Source: Corynebacterium diphtheriae
Lineage (GTDB): Bacteria > Actinomycetota > Actinomycetes > Mycobacteriales > Mycobacteriaceae
DNA length: 64,000 bases
Direction: 5' to 3'
Assembly: GCF_001457455.1 (NCBI RefSeq)
Contig: NZ_LN831026.1
Location: forward strand, 2,108,001 to 2,172,000
The notes below the pieces were generated by a model. The model saw only the letters and a program-made list of their open reading frames with translations. It made no database searches and was not told the origin of the DNA. Numbering within the stretch: the first letter of the stretch is position 1; every line of letters begins with the position of its first letter. Below are positions 1-9,572 of the stretch, one piece after another. A program made the position numbers and the translations under genes.

Positions 1-1
1 G

Positions 2-3000
2 CTGACTGAGGTGCAGCAGTCCTATCTCATCGGCAGCTCTGGAGCCATCGAACTCGGCGACGTTTCCAGCCACTGTTACTTTGAAATGTCCACTGCTTGC
101 CTAGCCCCGGAGCGAGTGGAAGACGCGTTCAATGCCCTGATTAAACGCCATCCCATGCTGCGCACCGTCGTGTGTGAGGACGGATTGAGTCAGCGTGTGT
201 TGCCCGAAGTACCACGCTACCGCATTGCCCTCATTCGCTCCGGCAACGCCGACAATGAGGATACTCTCGATGAAATCCGAGAGGAAATGTCCCGCCAGAA
301 GTTTGATCCCACTCAGTGGCCATGCTTTGACGTGCGCTACGTAGCCGAGCCCGACGCGGGTCGACTGCTTTTAAGTTTCGATAACTTGTTTATCGACGGC
401 TGGAGCATGTTCCACATTTTCCGTGAGTGGAAGCAGGCCTACGACCACGGCGTAGACAGTCTCGATCCGGCAATCCCCTATTCATTTAAAGACTATGTCG
501 AAGCCACGATTGAACTGTCACACAGCGACATCCATAAGCGTGACCAAGCCTATTGGGAATCGGCAGTGGATACTATTTATCCTGCACCGCAGTTGCCGGT
601 GACCGACACAAACGGCGCTAATACCTCGCAGTTTTGCCGCCACCACGCCCTGGTGGACGCTGCGAAGTGGCGCCGGATTAAGCAACGGGTACGTGAGGAG
701 GGGATGACCGAAGCCGTATTCCTAGCCGAGGTATACGCCGAAGTCCTAGCGAGGTACAGCGATGAGCCGCGACTTAGCATCAACCTGACCCGGTTCGACC
801 GCACTCGGTTCGCCCCCGAGGTTGACCACATAGTTGGCGACTTCACCAGCCTATCTATTCTCAGCGTGGATACCCAGTGTGCACCATCGTTCCGGGACCG
901 CGCTGCAGCGCTACACAGGCGCATGTTCAGCAATCTCGATCACGGCAGTGTCTCCGGCGTGTCGGTGCAGCGAATGCTTACTAAGCAACGCGGTGCTCGG
1001 GTAACCATGCCGGTGGTCTTCACGTGTGGCCTGGGCGTCGTGGAGCACCCCGAGTCAGATCAGAGTCCTTACCTGGGCGTAATCGATCATGGCCTATCGC
1101 AGACGCCACAGGTATGGATGGACCTCCAGGTCTATGAACACGATGGTGGCCTGATGCTGAATATGGACGCGGTCGAGGCGATCTTCCCCGACGACATGGT
1201 GGCGGAGCTTTTCACCAGCCTTACAGCCACTCTCTCGCACCTCGCAGAGTCCCCTGAACTCTGGAACGCGCCCACCAGTACCATAGCTCCGACGACCAAC
1301 GCGCCCACCGCAGATCGAATCAACGACACAGACCGGGAACTCCCCGGAGCGGATAAGAGCCTACTGGGGCTGTATCAGAAGGGACTTGCCGAGCATGGTG
1401 ACAACCTCGCGGTGATAGACGCCACCACGCAATGGACATACGAGCAACTCAATGAGCAGTCGGATAAGTGGGCCCAGCTTATTGCTGCAACTGACCCGGC
1501 GCCTGGTGATCTCGTTGGCATCATGATGGAAAAGTCCGCACAACAGATCGCAGCGGTACTAGGCGCAATGAAGGCCGGATGCGCCTACTTGCCGCTGAGC
1601 GTGGACCAACCGGTGGGGCGTAACACTTCCATCATCAACGATGCGGGTGCATCCATTGTTGCGATGGACCATCCGGACGATGATTTCGCTGCGTTAGCCG
1701 AGCACTGCACAGTCATCACTCTGGCCGATGTCGCCCGGCATCGGCCTGGTGACCAGGCCTTAAGCGAATCGAGTCCGACACCCAGCTCGCTTGCGTACGT
1801 CATCTACACGTCTGGTACGACGGGCACTCCCAAAGGAGTAGCCATCACCCACGAGTCGGCGGTCAATACGATTGTCGATGTCAACGAACGCCTCGGGGTG
1901 ACTCCGACCGACCGGATATTGGGGATTTCAGAGCTAAACTTCGATCTATCGGTATACGACATCTTCGGGATGTTCGCGCGGGGTGCTACCTTGGTGTTGC
2001 CATCTCCAGCAGACAAACGTGATCCGCAGTGCTGGGCAGATGCCGTAACTACGCACTCGGTGACGCTGTGGAACTCTGTGCCAGCACTTTTTTCGATGTA
2101 CGTGGAACACCTCCGCGAACGGAGCCTCATTGGTTCCTCCGTACGGTCGGCACTACTCAGCGGAGATTGGATACCTGTAAATATCGCTTACCAGGTCAGC
2201 ACCCTCTTCCGGGACTGCACAGTTTTCGCTGCTGGGGGTGCTACCGAGGCATCGATATGGTCAAACTGGTACGAGGTAGGCGTCGATGATGCCTCGCGTA
2301 CCAGCATTCCCTATGGAACGCCGCTGGCAAATCAGCGAATGTACATCCTCGATGAGGCCCTGAACCCCCGACCCACGCATGTGCCGGGAGACCTTTACAT
2401 TGCCGGACGTGGCCTGGCCATGGGGTACTGGAAGGACCCAGAGAAGACCGCAGCATCATTCATCACCCACCCCCGCACCGGCGAACGAATGTACCGCACG
2501 GGCGACAAGGCCCTCTACAATCACCTTGGTCACATCATCTTCCTGGGGCGCGAGGACGGTCAGGTTAAGGTCAACGGCTACCGCATCGAACTCGGTGAGA
2601 TCGAGTCAACAGCACGAAAATTCAACGAACTCCGCGATTGCGTCGCTGTCAACGACCATGGCATTGTTCTCTACGTTGTTACGCATGAGGGCTTTAACAT
2701 GGCAGCACTCAATAACCACCTCGCCGAGTCTCTCCCTGCCTATATGCGTCCACGCGTGATATCACGCATTGATGGGCTACCACGGTCTTGGAACGGCAAG
2801 ATTGATCGCAAGAGTTTAGAAGGAAAAACCTTTGAACAACCACAAACAAGGGAACGCTCTCGTAATCACCGAGATTCGGGTATCATTACCATCTTGCAAG
2901 AACTCCTCGGGCCCAAGGAGATCAGCATCGACGATGACTTCTTCACCATCGGTGCCGACTCGCTCACGGCCGTGCGGCTTACTAACTCGATTCGTCGAGA

Positions 3001-3112
3001 AATGTCAGTAGAGATCTCCATACGTGACGTATTCAACCATCCAACGGTCCGAGAATTGTCCGACCTGATCGCCGACATCGTCGGCAGCGACGTAGAAGAA
3101 GGCGAAATTTAG
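2..3112 (+). CDS. Non-ribosomal peptide synthetase, Cy-A-PCP module (5' end outside window)
   Basis: C-terminal module of an NRPS that activates and heterocyclises an amino acid. The frame is open from base 2 and the first residues (LTEVQQSYLIG) are the start motif of a cyclization domain, so the GTG at 11 is an internal valine and the gene begins upstream. The Cy domain has DNLFIDGWS (Asp codons at 380 and 395, Ser at 404), the DxxxxDxxS motif that replaces HHxxxDG of condensation domains. The adenylation domain follows (YTSGTTGTPKG near 1804), with pocket residues reading DLY-N-L-S-x-I-W, the pattern of cysteine-activating domains. A carrier domain ends the protein (GADSLT, phosphopantetheine Ser codon at 2960). 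There is no terminal thioesterase; a separate one lies at 9573-10358. Product is probably a thiazoline-containing peptide (inference). Confidence 0.9.
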   Translation: MTEVQQSYLIGSSGAIELGDVSSHCYFEMSTACLAPERVEDAFNALIKRHPMLRTVVCEDGLSQRVLPEVPRYRIALIRSGNADNEDTLDEIREEMSRQKFDPTQWPCFDVRYVAEPDAGRLLLSFDNLFIDGWSMFHIFREWKQAYDHGVDSLDPAIPYSFKDYVEATIELSHSDIHKRDQAYWESAVDTIYPAPQLPVTDTNGANTSQFCRHHALVDAAKWRRIKQRVREEGMTEAVFLAEVYAEVLARYSDEPRLSINLTRFDRTRFAPEVDHIVGDFTSLSILSVDTQCAPSFRDRAAALHRRMFSNLDHGSVSGVSVQRMLTKQRGARVTMPVVFTCGLGVVEHPESDQSPYLGVIDHGLSQTPQVWMDLQVYEHDGGLMLNMDAVEAIFPDDMVAELFTSLTATLSHLAESPELWNAPTSTIAPTTNAPTADRINDTDRELPGADKSLLGLYQKGLAEHGDNLAVIDATTQWTYEQLNEQSDKWAQLIAATDPAPGDLVGIMMEKSAQQIAAVLGAMKAGCAYLPLSVDQPVGRNTSIINDAGASIVAMDHPDDDFAALAEHCTVITLADVARHRPGDQALSESSPTPSSLAYVIYTSGTTGTPKGVAITHESAVNTIVDVNERLGVTPTDRILGISELNFDLSVYDIFGMFARGATLVLPSPADKRDPQCWADAVTTHSVTLWNSVPALFSMYVEHLRERSLIGSSVRSALLSGDWIPVNIAYQVSTLFRDCTVFAAGGATEASIWSNWYEVGVDDASRTSIPYGTPLANQRMYILDEALNPRPTHVPGDLYIAGRGLAMGYWKDPEKTAASFITHPRTGERMYRTGDKALYNHLGHIIFLGREDGQVKVNGYRIELGEIESTARKFNELRDCVAVNDHGIVLYVVTHEGFNMAALNNHLAESLPAYMRPRVISRIDGLPRSWNGKIDRKSLEGKTFEQPQTRERSRNHRDSGIITILQELLGPKEISIDDDFFTIGADSLTAVRLTNSIRREMSVEISIRDVFNHPTVRELSDLIADIVGSDVEEGEI

Positions 3113-3203
3113 AGTTCATGCCACACCTGTTTCACTCACCTGACAAGCCACTTGCCCCCAACCCAGTGCTACGCACAAGCAGCCTAATCTGAAAGGAAAC
3201 ATC

Positions 3204-3830
3204 ATGCCCAGTACTCCCCACACCACCCCGAAAGATGCAAAAGCAGGACGGCTGAACATCACCGACCTGATGAACATCGGCATCTTCTTCGTCATCAACT
3301 TGGTAGCCGGCGTGGTCATCGCCTTCATCGGCATCACCCCCATCACCTACGTGATGATCACCAGCGTTCAGGCCCTCATCCTGGGCATCCCGATGATGCT
3401 GTTCTTGGCCAAGGTGCACAAGCCCGGCATGGTCTTCATATTCCTTCTTCTCAGCGGCCTCGCCAGCCTGCTGCTTGGTTTAGGCATATGGCCACTGCTG
3501 CTCAGCTTGGTCATGGCCGTGTTTGCCGAGTTAATTTTGCGCGCCGGCAAGTATACGAGCGCAATACACAGTGTGATCGCCTATGCCTTTATAGCAGTGT
3601 CACCCACCGCATCATATATTCCGCTTTTCTTCACCACTCGGCGCTACATAGAGAGCAGCGGCATGCAGACCAAATATGGTGCTAGTTTCGCGGATGGCCT
3701 CACCTCTATTGGCCAGATGACTTGGCTATTCCTCATCATTGTGATAATAACCTTCGTCTGCGGGATCCTCGGCGGGATCCTCGGCCGGCGCATCTTCACC
3801 AAGCACTTCCAGCGAGCAGGAATCGCCTGA
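3204..3830 (+). CDS. ECF transporter S component, Trep_Strep/MptD-like family
   Basis: Predicted 208-aa polytopic membrane protein with about five to six hydrophobic segments, resembling the Trep_Strep family of substrate-binding (S) components of energy-coupling-factor importers. The start ATG is preceded by GAAAGGAAA. It lies 91 bases after the NRPS gene and overlaps the next gene, an EcfT, by one base, followed by a fused EcfA pair, so it is the specificity subunit of a dedicated ECF transporter. Its substrate is unknown; its place behind an NRPS suggests the peptide product or its metal complex (inference). Confidence 0.75.
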   Translation: MPSTPHTTPKDAKAGRLNITDLMNIGIFFVINLVAGVVIAFIGITPITYVMITSVQALILGIPMMLFLAKVHKPGMVFIFLLLSGLASLLLGLGIWPLLLSLVMAVFAELILRAGKYTSAIHSVIAYAFIAVSPTASYIPLFFTTRRYIESSGMQTKYGASFADGLTSIGQMTWLFLIIVIITFVCGILGGILGRRIFTKHFQRAGIA

Positions 3831-4576
3831 TGTCGCCCACTTTGCCCGGATCAGGCACGCACACAGCGGGACTCCATCTGGACCCACGCACCACGGTGCT
3901 GGTCATCCTCGTGGTGTCCTCGGTGCTCATCTCACCGGCCGGGTCCAGTGGGGCGCTGGGCAGCACCGCCCGGTGGATGCTCATTGCCGTTCCCGGGGCA
4001 CTTTTCCTCGCCTCCGGCATGGTGGCCGCTGCACTGCGATACGCACTCACCTTCGCGGTGCTCGCCGGCTTTCCTGCGGTGGTGGTACAGGCCCTGCCCG
4101 AGCGCCACATCATCGTGGACGTGTGCGCTACGTGGTTCGCAGGGCTTTCGCTCATCCTCCCTGGCATCACGTGCTGCTGGTACCTACTACGCACCGTCTC
4201 GGCCAGCGAATTCATGGCCGCGATGCAGCGCATGCGGAGCCCCGACGCCCTGACCATCCCCACGTCCATCATGTTCCGGTTCTTCCCGACGATTCTCGAG
4301 GAATACCGCGATATCCGCACCGCCATGCAGATGCGTGGCATCTCGGGCCTGCGCAACCCGATCGCTATGCTCGAATACCGCTTTGTGCCACTGTTGGCGT
4401 CCGTTGTGAGCATCGGCAACGAGCTGGCTATGTCTGCAGTGACCCGCGGATTGGGCTCGCCTCGCCGACGAACCACGCTGTGCGAGATAGGCTTCCGCGT
4501 AGGCGACGCAATAGTCATAAGCGTGCTCGTCGTGTCCCTGATCCTACTACTGGTAAATATAGTGATGCTGCCGTGA
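3830..4576 (+). CDS. ECF transporter T component (EcfT-like transmembrane coupling protein)
   Basis: Predicted 248-aa membrane protein that couples the S component to the ATPases. The start is taken at the ATG overlapping the TGA of the S-component gene (TGATG). Four to five hydrophobic segments are followed by a cytoplasmic part with MRG and, 50 residues later, TRG, which fit the two Ala-Arg-Gly-type coupling motifs of EcfT, including the RFVPLLASVVSIGNELAMS stretch. It overlaps the ATPase gene downstream by four bases (GTGA), showing translational coupling. Confidence 0.8.
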   Translation: MSPTLPGSGTHTAGLHLDPRTTVLVILVVSSVLISPAGSSGALGSTARWMLIAVPGALFLASGMVAAALRYALTFAVLAGFPAVVVQALPERHIIVDVCATWFAGLSLILPGITCCWYLLRTVSASEFMAAMQRMRSPDALTIPTSIMFRFFPTILEEYRDIRTAMQMRGISGLRNPIAMLEYRFVPLLASVVSIGNELAMSAVTRGLGSPRRRTTLCEIGFRVGDAIVISVLVVSLILLLVNIVMLP

Positions 4577-6051
4577 TAAAGCTGCACGATGTGTCACTAT
4601 CCTATGGTCAAAACACAGCGGAGCCGGTGCTGCACCACGTAAATCTCACCGTGGCGAAGGGCGAACTAGTTCTAGTGTGTGGCGAATCAGGCTGCGGTAA
4701 GTCCAGCCTGCTACGCCTGATAAACGGCGTGGCGCACACGTTCTGCGACGCCCAGATTTCGGGGGAGGTGCTGCTGGACGACGAAGACATCACTCATGCC
4801 CACCCACACGACATCGCCGAACGCGTAGGCTCAGTGTTCCAAAACCCCAAGTCGCAATTTTTCACGCTGGAAGTAGCCAGCGAACTCGCCTTTGGCTGCG
4901 AAAACCTCGGCGTGGCGCCCAACGAGATTCGACAGCGTATTGGGGAACTTTCCGCAGATTTCGGCATGGTTCATCTCCTCGACCGGCACCTGTTCACACT
5001 TTCCGGCGGCCAGAAACAAAAAATAGCATGCGCTTCAGTGGCCGCGATGCACCCACAGGTACTACTACTAGACGAACCATCATCAAATCTCGACCTCGCC
5101 GCCGTCGATGAGCTGCGCCGCATCGTCGCGCAGTGGAAGACACAGGGCCGCACCGTCCTGATCGCTGAGCATCGGCTTTCCTACCTAGTTGACATCGTGG
5201 ACCGAGTGCTGGTTATGCAGGACGGGCAGATCGCTCATGATCTCAGCGGCTCGGAGTTTCGCACCCTAGACAAGGCCGAACTGTACCGCATGGGCTTGCG
5301 CTCAGCGCAGCAGGTCCCCGAGGTGACCCGCGAGCCACGCCCTTCAAGTGGCACGATGGTGCTCAAAAAGCTACAGTTCACCTACCCCAAGGCTACAGAG
5401 CCATCCCTGAGCATCAGCCACACGGAGTTGCCGCAAGGACAAGTCATCGGCGTGGTAGGACGCAACGGGGCCGGAAAATCTACCTTTGTGCGCGTTCTGA
5501 CTGGCCTGGAATCTAAGGCCACCGGCGTGGTGGACATCAATAACCGCTCGCTCTCGGGTCCCCGGCAGCGCCTGCGCCAGTCCTATTTAGTAATGCAGGA
5601 CGTAAACCACCAGCTTTTCGGGGAGAGCGTGGAGTCCGACGTAATCATCGGCACCAGTGGACCGGATGGGAAAAACGAAGCGCGCCTTACCGAGGTGCTT
5701 GGTGCACTTGATCTCGCGGACAAGCGGGCCCGGCACCCGATGTCGCTTTCAGGCGGCGAACGCCAGCGCGTGGCCATCGCCTCAGCAGTCCTAAGTGAGC
5801 GCGAGGTAATCGTCTTCGATGAACCCACCAGCGGGCTGGACCTGTGCCGCATGCACCGGGTGGCCCACCTGCTAGACGCCCTAGCCCGGCAGGGCAAGAC
5901 CGTTTTGGTAGTAACCCATGACATGGAGCTGGTGGCGCGGTGCTGCGATCTTCTCCTGCGCGTGGAAAAAGGCCGCCTTACCGCCTGCGAACCGTGCGAT
6001 GATCTCGCACTGGCGCGCACGGTGCGGTATCTACGCGGCCGCGACAGCTAG
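4573..6051 (+). CDS. Fused ECF ATPase (EcfA-EcfA', two ABC domains)
   Basis: 492-aa protein with two ATP-binding cassettes in tandem. The N-terminal half has Walker A GESGCGKSS, signature LSGGQKQK and Walker B VLLLDEPSSNLDL; the C-terminal half has GRNGAGKST, LSGGERQR and VIVFDEPTSGLD. Start chosen at GTG 4573, which overlaps the stop of the EcfT gene. In most group-specific ECF systems the two ATPases are separate genes; here they are fused, as in several actinobacterial loci. Last gene of the plus-strand operon; it ends three bases from the end of the convergent ABC gene. Confidence 0.9.
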   Translation: MIKLHDVSLSYGQNTAEPVLHHVNLTVAKGELVLVCGESGCGKSSLLRLINGVAHTFCDAQISGEVLLDDEDITHAHPHDIAERVGSVFQNPKSQFFTLEVASELAFGCENLGVAPNEIRQRIGELSADFGMVHLLDRHLFTLSGGQKQKIACASVAAMHPQVLLLDEPSSNLDLAAVDELRRIVAQWKTQGRTVLIAEHRLSYLVDIVDRVLVMQDGQIAHDLSGSEFRTLDKAELYRMGLRSAQQVPEVTREPRPSSGTMVLKKLQFTYPKATEPSLSISHTELPQGQVIGVVGRNGAGKSTFVRVLTGLESKATGVVDINNRSLSGPRQRLRQSYLVMQDVNHQLFGESVESDVIIGTSGPDGKNEARLTEVLGALDLADKRARHPMSLSGGERQRVAIASAVLSEREVIVFDEPTSGLDLCRMHRVAHLLDALARQGKTVLVVTHDMELVARCCDLLLRVEKGRLTACEPCDDLALARTVRYLRGRDS

Positions 6052-6054
6052 TCC

Positions 6055-7779
6055 CTACAGCTTCCAGCTGGTGGCGTCGCTCTTTTCACCCCAGAAGCTG
6101 CGGTAGCGTGGGGAACTCTCCATGAGTTCCTCGTGGTTGCCGATAGACTCCACGGTGCCGGAGGGACTCATCATCACAATCTGGTCCGCGTCGCGGATGG
6201 TGTGCAGCCGGTGCGCAATGACGACGATGGTGCGCTCGGCAGAAAGCGTTTTCATACCGCGCATCACAAGGTGCTCATTCTGCACGTCTAGAGAGCTAGT
6301 CGCCTCATCAAGCAGCACGATCCGCGCGTCCTTCAGTAGCGCACGAGCGATGGAGACACGCTGACGCTCACCACCGGAGAGATTCTGCCCGCCCTCGCTA
6401 ATCAGGGTGTCAAACCCCTGCGGCAGCTGCCGGGCAATCTCGGTGACACCGGCCAACTCCGCTGCGCGGAGCACCTCCTCCCGCGTTGCATTGTGGCAGC
6501 CCAGGCGGATGTTTTCATACAGTGTGTCCTCGAAGAGGTACACGTATTGGAACACCATAGCCAGCGAATCCAACACCGCCCGGGAGCCAAGATCGCGAAT
6601 ATCCACACCACCGATACGGATGGTCCCCTGGTCAACGTCATAGAAGCGTGCCGCAAGTTTTAGCAAGGTGCTCTTGCCGCAGCCGCTGGGACCCACCAAC
6701 GCAGTAGTAGTTCCGGGCGCCACGCGGAAACTCACGTCGCGGACCACTGGGGTGTTGGGTTCGTAGCCAAAGCCCACCCCATCGAACTCGATGCCATAGT
6801 CGCGTGGCGCCGCCGGAACCGCAGGCTCCGGCAACACCCGCGCATCGAGGATCTTTTGGATCTCATCTAAGGTATTGCGCGCGGATTCCAAGCCCTCGCC
6901 GTAGGGTATGCCCGACATAGCAACGCGAGCCAGGATGAACACCAACACAATGACGCCAATGTAGGTGCCTGCTTCTAGCCAGTGGTTGAGAAGTAGCACG
7001 GTGGCCAGGGCATCAATGACCACGGTACCGACCATGATGATTAAAGCCAGACGACCCATGATCATCTCACCTGTCTTCTGGGTGTGCTGCTGGGCGCTAA
7101 GCTGCTCTCGAATCGAGGCGCGCACGGCGCGCTCCCCCAGCGAATCCGGCCCAGCCATGCGCAGCACCGGCTGCACCTGGGCGAACTCCAGCACCTCCGC
7201 GGCGCCGTGCTCGTTGCGCTCGCCCTTCTGGCGCTCTGCCACGCGGTACTGCCGCATTAGGCGGTTATAGGCGAACCACACCACGGCAGCCACTGCAACG
7301 GTAACCAGCCCCAGCCGCCAGTCCACGGCGATGAGAAACACGCAAGCCAAACCGGCCGAGGCAGCACCGTGCAGCATGGGCCGCAGCATCATTGCCGGCG
7401 CGTTAGCGGCAAACAGCGCACCGCTGGTGGCTACAACACCGATCTGGCCGGCGCGATCTTCTTCAAAATAGCCCAGGGGTAGCTGTGCCGTGCGGTCGGC
7501 GATAAGCCGGTGGATGCGCAGCACGTAATCATGCCCCAGGTCCTGGGCAATAACCTCAGTGGGCCAGTCTGCGGCGGCGTAGACGAGGACGGAGATAATG
7601 ATCCAGGGCAACCATGCTGCGGCCTGCGCGGGATCTTCGCTAAACAGCGTGTCCAAAAACAGTGCAATGAGGATAAGGCCAATGGCCAACGCCACCGCGG
7701 AAATCCCAATTAGCGTAAGGACCAGCACCAGACGGCGACGATCAGCCGGACTGCCCAGTGAATAGAGCGTGCGGATCAT
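6055..7779 (-). CDS. ABC half-transporter (TMD-NBD), YbtP/YbtQ-like, second of pair
   Basis: 574-aa fused membrane and ATPase subunit of the type IV exporter fold. About six transmembrane segments occupy residues 15-300; the ATPase has GPSGCGKST, LSGGERQR and RIVLLDEATSSLD. The start is the ATG within TAATG overlapping the stop of the preceding half-transporter and preceded by GGGGAGGAAAAA. It pairs with the gene at 7779-9545 to form a heterodimer. In the yersiniabactin, mycobactin (IrtAB) and equibactin systems such pairs import the ferric siderophore in spite of the exporter fold; the same role is inferred here. Confidence 0.85.
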   Translation of the reverse strand: MIRTLYSLGSPADRRRLVLVLTLIGISAVALAIGLILIALFLDTLFSEDPAQAAAWLPWIIISVLVYAAADWPTEVIAQDLGHDYVLRIHRLIADRTAQLPLGYFEEDRAGQIGVVATSGALFAANAPAMMLRPMLHGAASAGLACVFLIAVDWRLGLVTVAVAAVVWFAYNRLMRQYRVAERQKGERNEHGAAEVLEFAQVQPVLRMAGPDSLGERAVRASIREQLSAQQHTQKTGEMIMGRLALIIMVGTVVIDALATVLLLNHWLEAGTYIGVIVLVFILARVAMSGIPYGEGLESARNTLDEIQKILDARVLPEPAVPAAPRDYGIEFDGVGFGYEPNTPVVRDVSFRVAPGTTTALVGPSGCGKSTLLKLAARFYDVDQGTIRIGGVDIRDLGSRAVLDSLAMVFQYVYLFEDTLYENIRLGCHNATREEVLRAAELAGVTEIARQLPQGFDTLISEGGQNLSGGERQRVSIARALLKDARIVLLDEATSSLDVQNEHLVMRGMKTLSAERTIVVIAHRLHTIRDADQIVMMSPSGTVESIGNHEELMESSPRYRSFWGEKSDATSWKL

Positions 7780-9545
7780 TATTTTTCCTCCCCTTGGATG
7801 CCCGCCTGCGCGGTTTGGTAGCGTGCCCACATCGTGGTGTAGCCCTTGCCTGCCGCCACTAACTCTTCGTGAGTGCCTGCTTCGGTGACCTCACCGTTTT
7901 CCAGCATGAGGATCCGGTCAGCGCCGGTGATCGTGTGGAGCCGGTGTGCGATAACTACTAGCGTGCGCCCGGCCACCAGCTCGGTAATGGCCCGCTGGAT
8001 CGCGGCCTCGGAGTCCGGATCCGCAAAAGCGGTGGCCTCATCCAACACGAGGATCGGCGCGTCGAGCAAGATGGATCGGGCAATAGCCAGCCGCTGCTGC
8101 TCGCCACCGGAAAGCTGCGCGTCCTCTCCCACCACCGAGTCGTAGCCGCGCGGCAGATGGGTAATGCGCTCATGAATCTGGGCGGCGCGGGCGGCGCGAA
8201 CCACGTCTGCGTCGGTGGCCTCCGGGTGAGCGAGGCGAATGTTATCCCGCACGCTCATCCGCATAAGGTAAGGGTCCTGGAAGACGAACCCTACCCTGCG
8301 GTAGAGCTGGTCAGATCGGAGATCAGTACTAGGGACGCCACCAATGCGCACCGACCCCTCCGTGGGGTCTAATAGCCGGGGGATGAGCGCGGCTAACGTG
8401 GACTTCCCCGAGCCGGAAGGTCCCACCACCGCAGTGATGCTGCCGGCGGTAAGTTTTTGGTTAATGCCGGAAAGCACCGGGGTGTCCGGCACGTAGGAGA
8501 AGCTTAAATCTTTCAACTCAATTCCGGCGTTTGCAGGCTCCCTGCCGCCAGCAGCGGGCGGCAATACCGGGATGTTGAAGAACTCGGTGAGATCCGCCGC
8601 GGCAGCCTTCGCCTCCGAAAACATGATGTTAGTGCGCGAAAGCATAAGCAGAGGCGCGGCGATGTTGTTGATGAGCAAAAACGCTGCCAGCACATCGGCC
8701 ACTGGTACGCCCGCAGACGTGATGAGCCACGGGCTGGCCGCGGCTACCACCAGCAGGCCAAACCCGGTGGAGGTGAAGATCTTCATCAAAGCGGTGGGGT
8801 GTACGGTGGCGTGCAACCACTCGCGATAGAACCCACCAAAACTCCGGGAACGACTAAGGAAAATGCTCTCGTCGTAGCCTTCCGGAACAAACACCTTGAT
8901 AACCGGGATGCCGCGCACCAACTCTACGACGGCGGCGTCTAGCTGCTTCTGGCTGGACTTAAATTTCTCCGCCTTTTCTTGAAACTCGCGCATCATAAAC
9001 GGCATGGTGGCCACTGCCAACAGCAGTGGTACCAGGCCCAGCAGGCCTATCCGCCAGTCCACCACGAACATGTATCCCAGGCTCAATAGCGGTACGAGTA
9101 CACCGGCCGAATAATCGTGCGGCGCGTGGGCGATGAGCTGGTGGATCTTGGTGACGTCGTCTTCGATGTAGGTTTTCACAGTCCCCGAAGGTGTCCGCGT
9201 AAACCAAGACAGCGGGAGCCTACCCAGCTTGGTAATCTGCTGCTGGCGTAAGTGCTCGCCCAAAAGGCCGTCGGCCTGGTGGCTTACCTGGAGGCTCTTC
9301 ACGGTTGCCTGTCCATGTAGGACGGTGGCCACCATGAGCGCCGCGACTAGCAGCCACAGCTTTGACGCATCTATCGGCTCTCCCTGGAAGGACAGCATTA
9401 CGGTGCGCACCAGCTCAACCAGCACGATTACCGGCACCAGCGACAAAAACGCCGCCAGCACCGCCAATAGCAGCGACACCGTGATCTGCCGGTGGGCAGG
9501 TTGAGATATTTGCCTAAATGTAATGGGTGGTTTTTGTTCGGTCAT
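7779..9545 (-). CDS. ABC half-transporter (TMD-NBD), YbtP/YbtQ-like, first of pair
   Basis: 588-aa fused membrane-ATPase subunit. Hydrophobic segments lie in residues 20-290; the ATPase has GPSGSGKST, LSGGEQQR and the Walker B sequence ILVLDEATAFAD followed by PDSE. The ATAFADPDSE form, instead of the usual ATSALD, resembles siderophore-associated half-transporters. Start ATG at 9545 has AAAGAGG upstream. It is translationally coupled to the next half-transporter and lies 27 bases after the thioesterase gene, so uptake or secretion and synthesis genes share one operon. Confidence 0.85.
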   Translation of the reverse strand: MTEQKPPITFRQISQPAHRQITVSLLLAVLAAFLSLVPVIVLVELVRTVMLSFQGEPIDASKLWLLVAALMVATVLHGQATVKSLQVSHQADGLLGEHLRQQQITKLGRLPLSWFTRTPSGTVKTYIEDDVTKIHQLIAHAPHDYSAGVLVPLLSLGYMFVVDWRIGLLGLVPLLLAVATMPFMMREFQEKAEKFKSSQKQLDAAVVELVRGIPVIKVFVPEGYDESIFLSRSRSFGGFYREWLHATVHPTALMKIFTSTGFGLLVVAAASPWLITSAGVPVADVLAAFLLINNIAAPLLMLSRTNIMFSEAKAAAADLTEFFNIPVLPPAAGGREPANAGIELKDLSFSYVPDTPVLSGINQKLTAGSITAVVGPSGSGKSTLAALIPRLLDPTEGSVRIGGVPSTDLRSDQLYRRVGFVFQDPYLMRMSVRDNIRLAHPEATDADVVRAARAAQIHERITHLPRGYDSVVGEDAQLSGGEQQRLAIARSILLDAPILVLDEATAFADPDSEAAIQRAITELVAGRTLVVIAHRLHTITGADRILMLENGEVTEAGTHEELVAAGKGYTTMWARYQTAQAGIQGEEK

Positions 9546-9572
9546 CGGGGCCTCTTTACTTAACAGTCACAA

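Noticed and set aside
11..13. GTG as the start of the NRPS gene
   Set aside because: The frame is open to base 2 and the residues before the GTG complete the cyclization-domain start motif, so the gene continues upstream.
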